A stretch of 13,793 bases of DNA. Origin: DATGFB01 sp032160545. Lineage in GTDB: Bacteria > Actinomycetota > Actinomycetes > Mycobacteriales > Jatrophihabitantaceae. The first letter of the stretch is position 1. Every line of letters starts with the position of its first letter. The stretch covers positions 1-13,793 of the forward strand of contig JAVHVN010000063.1 in the NCBI GenBank assembly GCA_032160545.1. The letters are read 5' to 3'. Positions 6,781-13,467 of the stretch are shown here, in pieces. Made by a program: the position numbers and the translations under genes. Under the pieces are notes generated by a model that worked only from the letters and a program-made list of their open reading frames with translations, was not told where the DNA came from and ran no database searches.

Positions 6781-6836
6781 TCGGATGCTCCGTCGGATCC
6801 GTGAGCCGGTTTGGCCGGTCGGCTCGAAACGCTCCA

Positions 6837-6866
6837 TTGACACCACTATATAGTGAGACCTATGGT
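6837..6866 (+). promoter_or_regulatory. Promoter of the MarR-Usp-MFS operon
   Basis: A perfect -35 TTGACA (6837-6842), an 18-base spacer and a -10 TATGGT (6861-6866, 4 of 6 consensus bases). Transcription would begin around 6872-6874, the same place as the MarR GTG (6873), so the message would be leaderless. The absence of a Shine-Dalgarno before that GTG agrees. Confidence 0.6.
6844..6855. promoter_or_regulatory. Perfect palindrome in the promoter spacer, putative MarR operator
   Basis: CACTATATAGTG is its own reverse complement and lies entirely between the -35 and -10 elements. A dimer bound here would block RNA polymerase. Because it stands directly before a MarR gene, autorepression is the simplest reading. 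Confidence 0.6.
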
Positions 6867-6872
6867 TATGGG

Positions 6873-7301
6873 GTGGCGAACCGGAGCGAGGCCCTTGGGC
6901 AGGCACTGCACGCGTTGGCGGCGGGCTCGATCCGGCGGCGGAATCGGACGCTGAGCCTGACCACGACGGCAACGCTCGCCACGCTCGAACGGACTGGTCC
7001 GCGCCGGTTGACCGACCTCGCCGTCAACGAAGAGGTCACGCAGCCGTCGATGACTGTCCTGGTCAATCAGCTTGTGAAGATGGGCCTCGCGGAGCGTCGC
7101 CGCGATTCCGCCGACGCACGGGTCGTGCTGGTGGCGATCACCGCGGCCGGGCGCGAACACCTTCGCAGTATCCGTCGCGAGGGCGCCGCGGCACTGACAG
7201 CGTTGATCGACAAACTCCCGGAGGACGACGCAAAGGCACTGCACCGTGCACTGCCCGCGATCAACCATCTGGTCGAGTTGGTAGCCGAGGGTCCCAGGTG
7301 A
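6873..7301 (+). CDS. MarR-family transcriptional regulator
   Basis: The 142-residue dimeric winged-helix repressor has helices SLTTTATLATLERTG (28-42) and RLTDLAVNEEVTQPSMTVLV (45-64), the latter ending in the recognition helix, then VKMGLAERRRDSADARVVLVAIT (68-90), the MarR wing with its Asp-x-Arg. The C-terminal helix (104-138) completes the dimer interface. The frame is open far upstream through the SDR gene, but GTG 6873 gives the normal family length and lies exactly downstream of a good promoter. Other starts would lie 5' of that promoter. No Cys suitable for thiol sensing is present, so ligand sensing by a phenolic or other drug-like molecule is more likely. It leads an operon with Usp and an MFS exporter, the classic MarR-efflux arrangement. 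Confidence 0.88.
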   Translation: MANRSEALGQALHALAAGSIRRRNRTLSLTTTATLATLERTGPRRLTDLAVNEEVTQPSMTVLVNQLVKMGLAERRRDSADARVVLVAITAAGREHLRSIRREGAAALTALIDKLPEDDAKALHRALPAINHLVELVAEGPR

Positions 7302-7306
7302 TCGCG

Positions 7307-7789
7307 ATGTCCGAAGACACATTCGCAGCTCCGCAACGCGACGCCGACGCCACGATCAACAACGCTTCGCGCGTCATCGTCGTCGGACTCGACGGCTCAC
7401 CGACGAGCTGGGACGCCTTCGCCTGGGCGGCCGGAGTCGCGGTCCGCGGCAAATGCCAGCTCGTAGCCGTCCATGTCCTGCCAATCACCGAGCCCGCCGC
7501 CGCGTTCGGTGTGCCGTTCGACTTCTCCGGCGTCGAGACGGCGCGACAAGAGATTGCCGCTGATTTGAAGGACGAGGCGCAGCGGCGCGCCCGCGAGGTG
7601 GGCGTGCCGGTCAGCTTCGTCACCGGACGCGGCGAGGTCACCCACGCCGTCACCGAGGTCGCGCGCGCACTGAACGCCGAACTCGTCGTGGTCGGCCGGT
7701 CGGCCAAGAGGCTGCACCACCTCGCCGGCTCGCTCAGCCATCGGCTCACCTGCCGCAATGACGCACCCGTCGTGGTGATCGTGACCTGA
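7307..7789 (+). CDS. Universal stress protein (UspA family)
   Basis: The 160-residue single-domain Usp starts at ATG 7307 with AGGTGA (7295-7300) upstream; a GTG at 7298 overlapping the MarR stop is an alternative adding three residues. The first strand and loop, VIVVGLDGSPTSWDAFAWA (23-41), and the last, ELVVVGRSAKRLHHLAGSLSHRL, followed by APVVVIV, fit the fold. The ATP-binding G-x2-G-x9-G-[ST] motif is degenerate: from G130 to G141-S142 only 11 residues are spanned and the second Gly is missing, so ATP binding is doubtful. It sits between a MarR regulator and an efflux pump in one operon, so it is likely induced with the pump. Its role there (stress signalling or ligand binding) is unknown. 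Confidence 0.87.
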   Translation: MSEDTFAAPQRDADATINNASRVIVVGLDGSPTSWDAFAWAAGVAVRGKCQLVAVHVLPITEPAAAFGVPFDFSGVETARQEIAADLKDEAQRRAREVGVPVSFVTGRGEVTHAVTEVARALNAELVVVGRSAKRLHHLAGSLSHRLTCRNDAPVVVIVT

Positions 7790-7824
7790 GCACGCCACCA
7801 GTTACCACCTTGGGAGAACGACAC

Positions 7825-9090
7825 GTGACCGACCACGCATCGACCGGAAGCCCGTTCAGGCAGCCCAAGGCGGTGTGGGCGGTCGCCTTCGCGTGCGTCA
7901 TCTCCTTCATGGGCATCGGCCTGGTCGACCCGATCCTGCCGTCGCTGGCCGGCAAGCTGCACGCGAGCCCGAGCCAGGTGGAACTGCTGTTCACCAGCTA
8001 TCTCGTGGTCACGGCCGTGATGATGCTGGTCACCGGCTGGGTGTCGAGCCGGATCGGCGCCAAGCGCACGCTGATCACCGGGCTGGCGCTGATCGTCGTG
8101 TTCGCGGCGCTGGCCGGTACGGCGGGAAGCATCAACGGCATCATCGACTTCCGGGCCGGCTGGGGGTTGGGCAACGCGCTGTTCATCGCCACCTCGCTGG
8201 CGGTGATCGTCGCCTCGGCCAGTGGCGGCTTCGCCGGCGCGATCGTGCTGTACGAGACCGCGCTCGGCGTCGGCATCGCCACCGGACCGCTGCTCGGAGG
8301 CCTGCTCGGCAACATCAGCTGGCGCGGCCCGTTCTTCGGCGTCGCCGCCCTCATGGCCATCTCGCTGATCGCCACCCTCGTATTGCTGCCGAAGACAGCA
8401 GCACCCACCCGGCGCCAGAGCATCTCCGAACCCATCAAGGCCCTCCGGCACCGCAGCCTCGCCACCACCGCTGTCGTCGGCCTGCTCTACAACTGGGGTT
8501 TCTTCACCCTGCTCGGCTACTCCCCGTTCCTGATGCACCTGTCACCGCTGCGCCTGGGCGCGGTGTTCTTCGGCTGGGGCGTACTCGTCGCCGTCTTCGC
8601 CGTCTTCGGCGCACCGTGGCTCAAGGCGCGCTTCGGCACCCCGCGCACCCTCTACCTCAACTTCGTCCTGCTCGCCGCCGACCTCGCCGTCATCGGCATC
8701 TGGCCGGGCCGGCCGACCCTGGTCATCATCGCCGTGATCGTTGCCGGCGCGTTCCTCGGCGTGAGCAACACCCTGGTCACCACCGCGGTGATGAGCATCG
8801 CCCCGGTCGAACGTCCGGTCGCCGCGGCCACGTACGGCTTCGTACGGTTCATCGGCGGCGGCCTGGCCCCGTACGCGGCCGCCAAGCTGGTCGAGCACTA
8901 CAACGCACACGTCCCGTTCCTGATCGGCACAGCAACTGTCCTGCTCGCCGCCGTGCTGCTCAGCACCGTCCACCGCGCCCTAGACGCGGCTGACCGGGGC
9001 GAGATCGTGCAACCCGAACTCGACGAGCTAGACCGCTTCGAGCGCGAAGAAGAGCTCCAGATCGGCGCGGGCCTCGGCAACGTCGAGTGA
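7825..9090 (+). CDS. MFS multidrug efflux transporter (DHA1/ACDE-like)
   Basis: The 421-residue inner-membrane protein has about 12 hydrophobic segments, a central cytoplasmic loop near 190-215 (TRRQSISEPIKALRHRS) and an acidic C-terminal tail (DELDRFEREEEL). GLVDPILPSL in segment 1 carries an Asp (35) typical of drug/H+ antiporters. Motif A is GWVSSRIGAKR (71-81) after segment 2. Motif C, the antiporter signature in segment 5, is LGVGIATGPLLGG (147-159). Export of toxic or drug-like compounds driven by protons is the expected role. I choose GTG 7825, 8 bases behind GGGAG; the frame also allows TTG 7810. The gap after Usp is 35 bases with no terminator, so it is co-transcribed and under MarR control. 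Confidence 0.9.
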   Translation: MTDHASTGSPFRQPKAVWAVAFACVISFMGIGLVDPILPSLAGKLHASPSQVELLFTSYLVVTAVMMLVTGWVSSRIGAKRTLITGLALIVVFAALAGTAGSINGIIDFRAGWGLGNALFIATSLAVIVASASGGFAGAIVLYETALGVGIATGPLLGGLLGNISWRGPFFGVAALMAISLIATLVLLPKTAAPTRRQSISEPIKALRHRSLATTAVVGLLYNWGFFTLLGYSPFLMHLSPLRLGAVFFGWGVLVAVFAVFGAPWLKARFGTPRTLYLNFVLLAADLAVIGIWPGRPTLVIIAVIVAGAFLGVSNTLVTTAVMSIAPVERPVAAATYGFVRFIGGGLAPYAAAKLVEHYNAHVPFLIGTATVLLAAVLLSTVHRALDAADRGEIVQPELDELDRFEREEELQIGAGLGNVE

Positions 9091-9173
9091 CGCCGGAACC
9101 GTCGATAGGTGCAGCCCTGCGGTCGCGCAAGCTGTCGCGCAGATGGGTCAGTACGGGTCTCGCACTTCGGGCG

Positions 9174-9192
9174 ATCGGACTTGGTTTCCGAT
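9174..9192. terminator. Hairpin between convergent MFS and UPF0303 genes
   Basis: ATCGGA and TCCGAT arms with a 7-base loop lie 83 bases after the MFS stop and 64 bases after the stop of the convergent gene. The perfect symmetry means it could end both transcripts. The stem is only 6 pairs and has no U-tract. A directly repeated GTCGCGCA (9122-9129 and 9134-9141) lies nearby. Confidence 0.3.
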
Positions 9193-9256
9193 GGGTTGGG
9201 GCCGGGATCTGCGTACCTGGTTTAGCCGCGGCTGGTGTCCGGGCGGCTCTCGTCGG

Positions 9257-9754
9257 TCAGTCCTGACCGATGGGGCCGGCTCGCAGGACGCTATCGATCG
9301 CCTCGACGACCAGCGCGTGATCCTGCACCTGCGGTAGACCCGACACGGTAACGGTGCCAACCACGCCGACGTCGCGGATGCGCAACGGGAAGCATCCGCC
9401 GTGCGCCGCGTACAGCGCCGGGTCGACCCCGAGGTCCTCGTCGAGCGTCCGCCCGGACTCGGCCAGCCGCAGGCGGACCAGCAGCGAGGACGCGGCGAAG
9501 CGGTCGACCACTCGGATCTTGCGCTCGATCCACGAGTCGTTTTCCGGCGTTGTGCCCGGCAGCGCAGCGTGGAACAACTGGTGGCCGTGGCGACGGATGT
9601 CGATGGTCACCGCCGAGTCGCGCGTCGTCGCGAGTTCGACGAGCCTGCTGCCGAGCACCCACGCATCGTGGTTGTCGAAGCGGGTGAACTGCAGCCGCTG
9701 CTCTTGATCTTCCAGCTCGGCGATCGTCGGTGCGGGTGCTTGGTTCTGGGCCAC
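9257..9754 (-). CDS. UPF0303 / HbpS-like heme-degrading-domain protein
   Basis: The 165-residue protein matches the UPF0303 family along its whole length: IAELEDQEQRLQFTRFDNHDA (11-31), IDIRRHGHQLFHAALPGTTP (51-70), DSWIERKIRVVDRF (73-86), AAHGGCFPLRIRDVGVVGTV (116-135) and VSGLPQVQDHALVVEAI (137-153). The fold belongs to the GlcG/HbpS group; Streptomyces HbpS is an exported heme-binding redox sensor. This copy has no signal peptide, so it should be cytoplasmic. The biochemical role of UPF0303 is not settled, and heme binding is an inference from the fold. It starts at GTG 9754 with a near-perfect AGGAGG 4 bases before it. It is divergent from an aldo/keto reductase gene with about 200 bases between, so shared control is possible. 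Confidence 0.85.
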   Translation of the reverse strand: MAQNQAPAPTIAELEDQEQRLQFTRFDNHDAWVLGSRLVELATTRDSAVTIDIRRHGHQLFHAALPGTTPENDSWIERKIRVVDRFAASSLLVRLRLAESGRTLDEDLGVDPALYAAHGGCFPLRIRDVGVVGTVTVSGLPQVQDHALVVEAIDSVLRAGPIGQD

Positions 9755-9765
9755 AGTGCCTCCTC

Positions 9766-9904
9766 GCGGACGGGCGGTTCGGTCGTCGGGACGCTACCCG
9801 GCACCGTTCCGGCCGTCGCCGTGTTGCGCGCGCTCCTCGGCGGCAGTGCCGAGCGTTGTTCACTACTGTCGTTCGTGGGTACCTCGCAGGAGGCGGACGG
9901 GCGG
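9766..9904. repeat. 12-base direct repeat pair in the UPF0303-AKR divergent region
   Basis: GCGGACGGGCGG occurs at 9766-9777 and again at 9893-9904, each close to the start of one of the two divergent genes. The gap between the genes is 201 bases. This could be a shared regulator site, but G+C-rich words repeat easily by chance here. Confidence 0.25.
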
Positions 9905-9955
9905 GCGACGCAATCGACGTCAAGCGCTGCGGCCACCGCGACGGAAGGACATCGG

Positions 9956-10942
9956 ATGGACACCCGCACTCTCGGCTCTCAAGGACTGACCGTGTCGGCT
10001 GAGGGACTCGGCTGCATGGGTATGAGCGCCTTCTACGGCGCCTTCGACGACAGCGAGTCGACGGCGACGTTGCATCGGGCTCTCGACCTCGGGGTCACCT
10101 TCCTCGACACCGCGGACGCCTACGGCCCCCACACCAACGAGCGGCTCGTCGGGGCAGCGATCCGGGATCGGCGTGACGAGGTGCAGCTGGCCACCAAGTT
10201 CGGCAACGTGATTCGCCCGGACGGCTCTCGTACGATCATGGGCCGGCCCGAGTACGTGCGTGAGGCCGTCGAGGGCTCGTTGCAGCGGCTGGGTGTCGAC
10301 GTGATCGACCTCTACTACCAGCACCGCGTCGACCCGACCACGCCTGTGGAGGACACGTTCGGTGCGCTCGGCGAGCTGGTGCAGGAGGGCAAAGTCCGCT
10401 ACCTGGGCATCAGCGAAGCCGCACCGGACACAATTCGTCGTGCGCACGCCACCGCGCCGTTGACGGCAGTGCAGACCGAGTACTCGCTGTTTACCCGCGA
10501 CGTCGAGGACGATGGCGTGCTGGCCACCGTCCGCGAGCTCGGCATCGGCTTCGTGGCCTACTCACCATTGGGTCGCGGCTTCCTCTCGGGCACGATCCGC
10601 TCGGTCGACGACTTCGCCGAGAACGACTTCCGGCGTTCGTCGCCACGTTTCCAGGGCGAGAACTTCGCCAAGAATCTCGACGTCCTCGACCAGGTGATCT
10701 CGCTTGCGCACGGCAAGGGCGTCACGCCGAGCCAGCTCGCGCTGGCCTGGCTGCTCACCCAAGGCGAAGACATCGTCCCCATCCCCGGCACCCGGCGGAT
10801 TGCCAACCTCGAGGACAACGTCGGCGCGCTGGGAGTCGCCCTGACCGAGGACGACCTGGCCGCGATCGAGCGGGTCTCACCGGCCGGCGTCGCGGCGGGA
10901 GAGCGTTACGCCGAAGCCGGCATGCGAACGATCCACATCTGA
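9956..10942 (+). CDS. Aldo/keto reductase (AKR13-like)
   Basis: The 328-residue NADPH-dependent (beta/alpha)8 barrel starts at ATG 9956 behind GGAAGGA. The catalytic tetrad is visible as Asp51 and Tyr56 (FLDTADAYGPHTNE), Lys81 (LATKFGN) and His123 (YYQHRVDP). GLGCMGMSAFYG (17-28) is the usual N-terminal motif of the AKR13/YakC-like group. VAYSPLGRGFLSG (near 200-212) and IPGTRRIANLEDNVGA (near 278-293) are the cofactor-binding segments. It would reduce aldehydes or ketones; the actual substrate cannot be told. The frame is open far upstream on the + strand through the antisense of UPF0303, but the ATG with its SD gives normal family length. It is convergent with the membrane protein gene downstream. 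Confidence 0.93.
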   Translation: MDTRTLGSQGLTVSAEGLGCMGMSAFYGAFDDSESTATLHRALDLGVTFLDTADAYGPHTNERLVGAAIRDRRDEVQLATKFGNVIRPDGSRTIMGRPEYVREAVEGSLQRLGVDVIDLYYQHRVDPTTPVEDTFGALGELVQEGKVRYLGISEAAPDTIRRAHATAPLTAVQTEYSLFTRDVEDDGVLATVRELGIGFVAYSPLGRGFLSGTIRSVDDFAENDFRRSSPRFQGENFAKNLDVLDQVISLAHGKGVTPSQLALAWLLTQGEDIVPIPGTRRIANLEDNVGALGVALTEDDLAAIERVSPAGVAAGERYAEAGMRTIHI

Positions 10943-11078
10943 GCTAACGGCGTGCTCAGTGCAGCTGCCCCTCCCGCACCGTCGCGGTAGACGCCCGAAG
11001 CGACAAGGCCGGCCCGATGACCAGAGCAAGGCTGGACTTCCCGCACGATCCGCCGATATGCGCACGTTGCTTGATTGG

Positions 11079-11093
11079 CTGGCGCCTCGCCAG
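11079..11093. terminator. Hairpin between convergent AKR and GT-C-like genes
   Basis: CTGGCG-CCT-CGCCAG is a perfect 6-pair stem with a 3-base loop, 43 bases after the membrane protein stop and 137 bases after the AKR stop. No U-tract follows on either strand. A further 10-base palindrome, GGTCGCGACC (11110-11119), lies closer to the membrane protein gene. Confidence 0.3.
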
Positions 11094-11135
11094 ATGGATC
11101 AGCATGTCCGGTCGCGACCTGCGGCATCTCTCTGA

Positions 11136-12914
11136 TCACCCAGGCACCCTGCAGATGACGACGTCGGCGCTCTGGCGTGGGGTGCATCCCGTGATCAGGG
11201 ACGCGGATTGCGCGAGAAGCGCTGGATGCAGCGTGTGGTCGGTGATCACGATGTATCGGACGCCGCTCCCGCTCACGGACGCATGGGCGGCTGCGACCTC
11301 GGCCGGATCGGGGAGCTGTCCGGTTCGGTCGACCTTTCGCAGGAGATTGACGAAGTCGGGCAGTACCGGCACGTAGCTTGATCGGCCGTGCACTTCGAAG
11401 ACGCTGTACCCGCCGACGAGGTCGAATCGCAGACCGCTGCGTATCTGGTAGACCATCCCATTCACCCGAGGGAAAGCCGCTTGCGGCAACACCACAGTGA
11501 TCGCGCCAGTCGGGATCTGCTCGACCGCCTCAGACGTGAAGAAGGCCGGCGTGACCGGGATGCGGTTGGCCACGGCCGGATGCGCTGGCAGCAATGGCAG
11601 CAGCATGGCCGCCGAAATCGCGGTGAGCACCATCAGGTGCCAGCCTCGACAGCGAGCGAGCAACCACGCGATGAGTGCGGCGACCATGAGGGTGACCAGC
11701 AGTGAGAAGCGGACCGGTTGCGCGCCGCCGACCAGCGGAAGGCGGCGGACGAGCGCCCACGGCCCGCGGCCGATGTCATGGCCGTTGATGCTGATCGGCG
11801 ATCCAAGCGACAGCACGATCAACGATGCGAACGTGGGCGCCCACCAGAGAATGAACCGCTCGCGGCGCACGATCCCCCATACGCAGATGACGGCGATCGC
11901 GCACAGCAGCGGCCAACCGAGATATGCGGTGTTCTCTGCACCGTTCGCCGGGTAGTGCAGGTTCGCCGCGATCGATTCGTGGGACGCGAAGTGCTGAAGC
12001 AGCGACGGGCGGACGAGGCTAGCGAGATCGGCCCGCGCCGTCCCAGGCCGGACGCCGTGGGGAAGCGCCTGCCGACCGAAGAACTCGTAGCCGAGCGGGA
12101 TCGCGACGACGGCTGCCCCCACGCCAGCCGCCCACCCCAGCGCCGTCGCTGTCGTGCGCCATCGCCGCTGAAACGCCGACAGTTCTCGGTAGTTGACGAC
12201 CGCGAGCCAGAACAGCGCGACGACCACGGCGATCGTGCAGAGGACGACTAACTCCTCACTGATCAGCAACTGGACGCCGGTCACCGCTCCGAGCCAGACG
12301 CCGAGTCGCACGGGATGGTCGGTACCAGCCACCAGGAGGCGGTGACCGAACAGCACGAGCAAGGGAGGGAATACCGCAAAGAGCAGATGCAGGTGGCCGA
12401 ACTGTCCGACGAAGAACGGGCCGAATCCATACATCGCCGAGCCCAACGCTGCCCCGGTGCTGTGTCGCGTCAGGCGGCGCAATACCAGGAATGCGGTCGT
12501 CGCTGACAGCGCCGGACTGAGGATGAACAGCACGCCTACCGTCGCGAACGGGCCCACAGCAGCCGTCAACGGAGAGCAAACGACGGCCAGCGGCAGCAGA
12601 GCGGTGTTCCACATGACGTTGACGCCGGCCGGAGCATTCAGCGCGCTGGAGAACAACGGGTTGTGCAGATGGACCAGCGATTGCTCGACCGATTCGAAGT
12701 ACCAGGAGAACAGGATCCCGTCGGCGCTACCGGGCAACCGCGTACCGAGATGCGCAATCAGCGTGTCGTGGCTCCACACCGACAGCGCCAAGAACACGGC
12801 GGGCACCCAACCCACCCGGCCGACTCGCACGCCAGCCCGCCACACGCGGACACGGCGACGTGCGACGGGCTCCGGATCTAACACACCCTCACTGGCGGGC
12901 AACGCAACTGTCAT
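11136..12914 (-). CDS. Polytopic membrane protein, GT-C-type glycosyltransferase-like
   Basis: The 592-residue protein begins with a basic cytoplasmic segment, then about 10-11 membrane helices to residue ~445, and a soluble extracytoplasmic C-terminal domain (about 450-592). After helix 1 the first outer loop reads GTRLPGSADGILFSWYF (57-73), whose Asp65 is in the place of the acidic residue of GT-C enzymes. LFSSALNAPAGVNVMWNT (88-104) and a late AQPVRFSLL (398-406) also recall actinobacterial GT-C-like membrane proteins. Such enzymes move sugars from polyprenyl-phosphate donors outside the membrane, but here donor, acceptor and even activity are unproven. I take ATG 12914; the frame extends to 13028, but those 38 residues look non-coding. 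It stands alone, without neighbouring cell-wall genes. Confidence 0.75.
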   Translation of the reverse strand: MTVALPASEGVLDPEPVARRRVRVWRAGVRVGRVGWVPAVFLALSVWSHDTLIAHLGTRLPGSADGILFSWYFESVEQSLVHLHNPLFSSALNAPAGVNVMWNTALLPLAVVCSPLTAAVGPFATVGVLFILSPALSATTAFLVLRRLTRHSTGAALGSAMYGFGPFFVGQFGHLHLLFAVFPPLLVLFGHRLLVAGTDHPVRLGVWLGAVTGVQLLISEELVVLCTIAVVVALFWLAVVNYRELSAFQRRWRTTATALGWAAGVGAAVVAIPLGYEFFGRQALPHGVRPGTARADLASLVRPSLLQHFASHESIAANLHYPANGAENTAYLGWPLLCAIAVICVWGIVRRERFILWWAPTFASLIVLSLGSPISINGHDIGRGPWALVRRLPLVGGAQPVRFSLLVTLMVAALIAWLLARCRGWHLMVLTAISAAMLLPLLPAHPAVANRIPVTPAFFTSEAVEQIPTGAITVVLPQAAFPRVNGMVYQIRSGLRFDLVGGYSVFEVHGRSSYVPVLPDFVNLLRKVDRTGQLPDPAEVAAAHASVSGSGVRYIVITDHTLHPALLAQSASLITGCTPRQSADVVICRVPG

Positions 12915-13065
12915 GAGCTGATCACTCCAATGAGACGCTCCCCGTGGCGCCAGAATTACACATCGCGCAGCCGATTGTTGGGAGCCGACGGGCGGAAGTA
13001 TGCGGCACAGCCACAAGACCCAGTCCACAGAGTTTCGGAGGCACCTTCGGTCCTTCGAACGACGC

Positions 13066-13086
13066 CGGACCTAAGACTCAGGTCCG
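13066..13086. repeat. Inverted repeat CGGACCT-N7-AGGTCCG
   Basis: Perfect 7-base arms with a 7-base loop, about 150 bases upstream of the membrane protein start. It could be an operator or an RNA hairpin; no regulator can be assigned. Confidence 0.3.
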
Positions 13087-13377
13087 CGAGGGCGGCCGCA
13101 CGGTCAACGTGCACGCACCACGCCTCGTCACGTGCGGTGCGGCCCTCGGCACTCACCGACCCGCGAAATGGCGCGCCGGCTGATCGTCTGGTGGGTACGT
13201 CAGACAGCCGGTTGATGCGGGGTGTGCATTGCCGTCGAGGCGGACATCGCGGCTGACGCGCTGAGTACGGCGTGCACTGCCGTGGTCGTCGCCGTCGTGC
13301 AGGCGATCCAGCACGGCCATCCGTTGGTGGCGGTCATGCTCGGCACGCCTCTACCTGGTCACCCGATCACTGGATCC

Positions 13378-13396
13378 CCCCGGCTAGGAGCCGGGG
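13378..13396. repeat. GC-rich hairpin CCCCGGCT-AGG-AGCCGGGG
   Basis: A perfect 8-pair stem with a 3-base loop, about 70 bases before the sigma factor start. It could end a transcript entering from upstream or be part of the sigma factor promoter region. No U-tract follows. Confidence 0.35.
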
Positions 13397-13467
13397 TATC
13401 CGCCCGGCCTCGGCCCCTGGGCGGCCCGATCTGCTCGGTGTAACCCCTGCTCCTATTACAAGGTGAC

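Larger units (their letters stand above)
12915..13467. other. 553-base stretch without a convincing gene
   Basis: This separates the leftward membrane protein gene from the rightward sigma factor gene and should hold both promoters, though I cannot point to strong ones. It contains an inverted repeat CGGACCT-N7-AGGTCCG (13066-13086) and a GC hairpin (13378-13396). A GTG-started frame at 13222-13443 (73 residues) has coding-like third positions in its first 40 codons and a hydrophobic stretch (ALSTACTAVVVAVVQAI), then decays into Pro/Gly/Arg-rich sequence. It lacks a good ribosome site and I recognise no family. It may be a relic. Confidence 0.5.

Noticed and set aside
6516..6872. N-terminal extension of the MarR frame
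   Set aside because: It overlaps the second SDR in another frame and lies upstream of the promoter. The family length is met from GTG 6873.
7261..8538. 425-codon minus-strand open frame opposite MarR, Usp and MFS
   Set aside because: It crosses three recognisable + strand genes and is rich in Gln, Asp, His and Arg without domains. It is a shadow of GC-rich coding.
9401..9955. N-terminal extension of the aldo/keto reductase frame
   Set aside because: The open frame continues upstream, but it runs antisense to UPF0303. The ATG at 9956 with GGAAGGA gives the normal family start.
11017..11376. 119-codon + strand frame across the AKR-membrane protein junction
   Set aside because: Most of it is antisense to the membrane protein, with no ribosome site and no recognisable domain.
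12915..13028. 38-residue extension of the membrane protein
   Set aside because: The extra residues do not look like a signal sequence or a family start, and ATG 12914 gives a sensible basic N-terminus.
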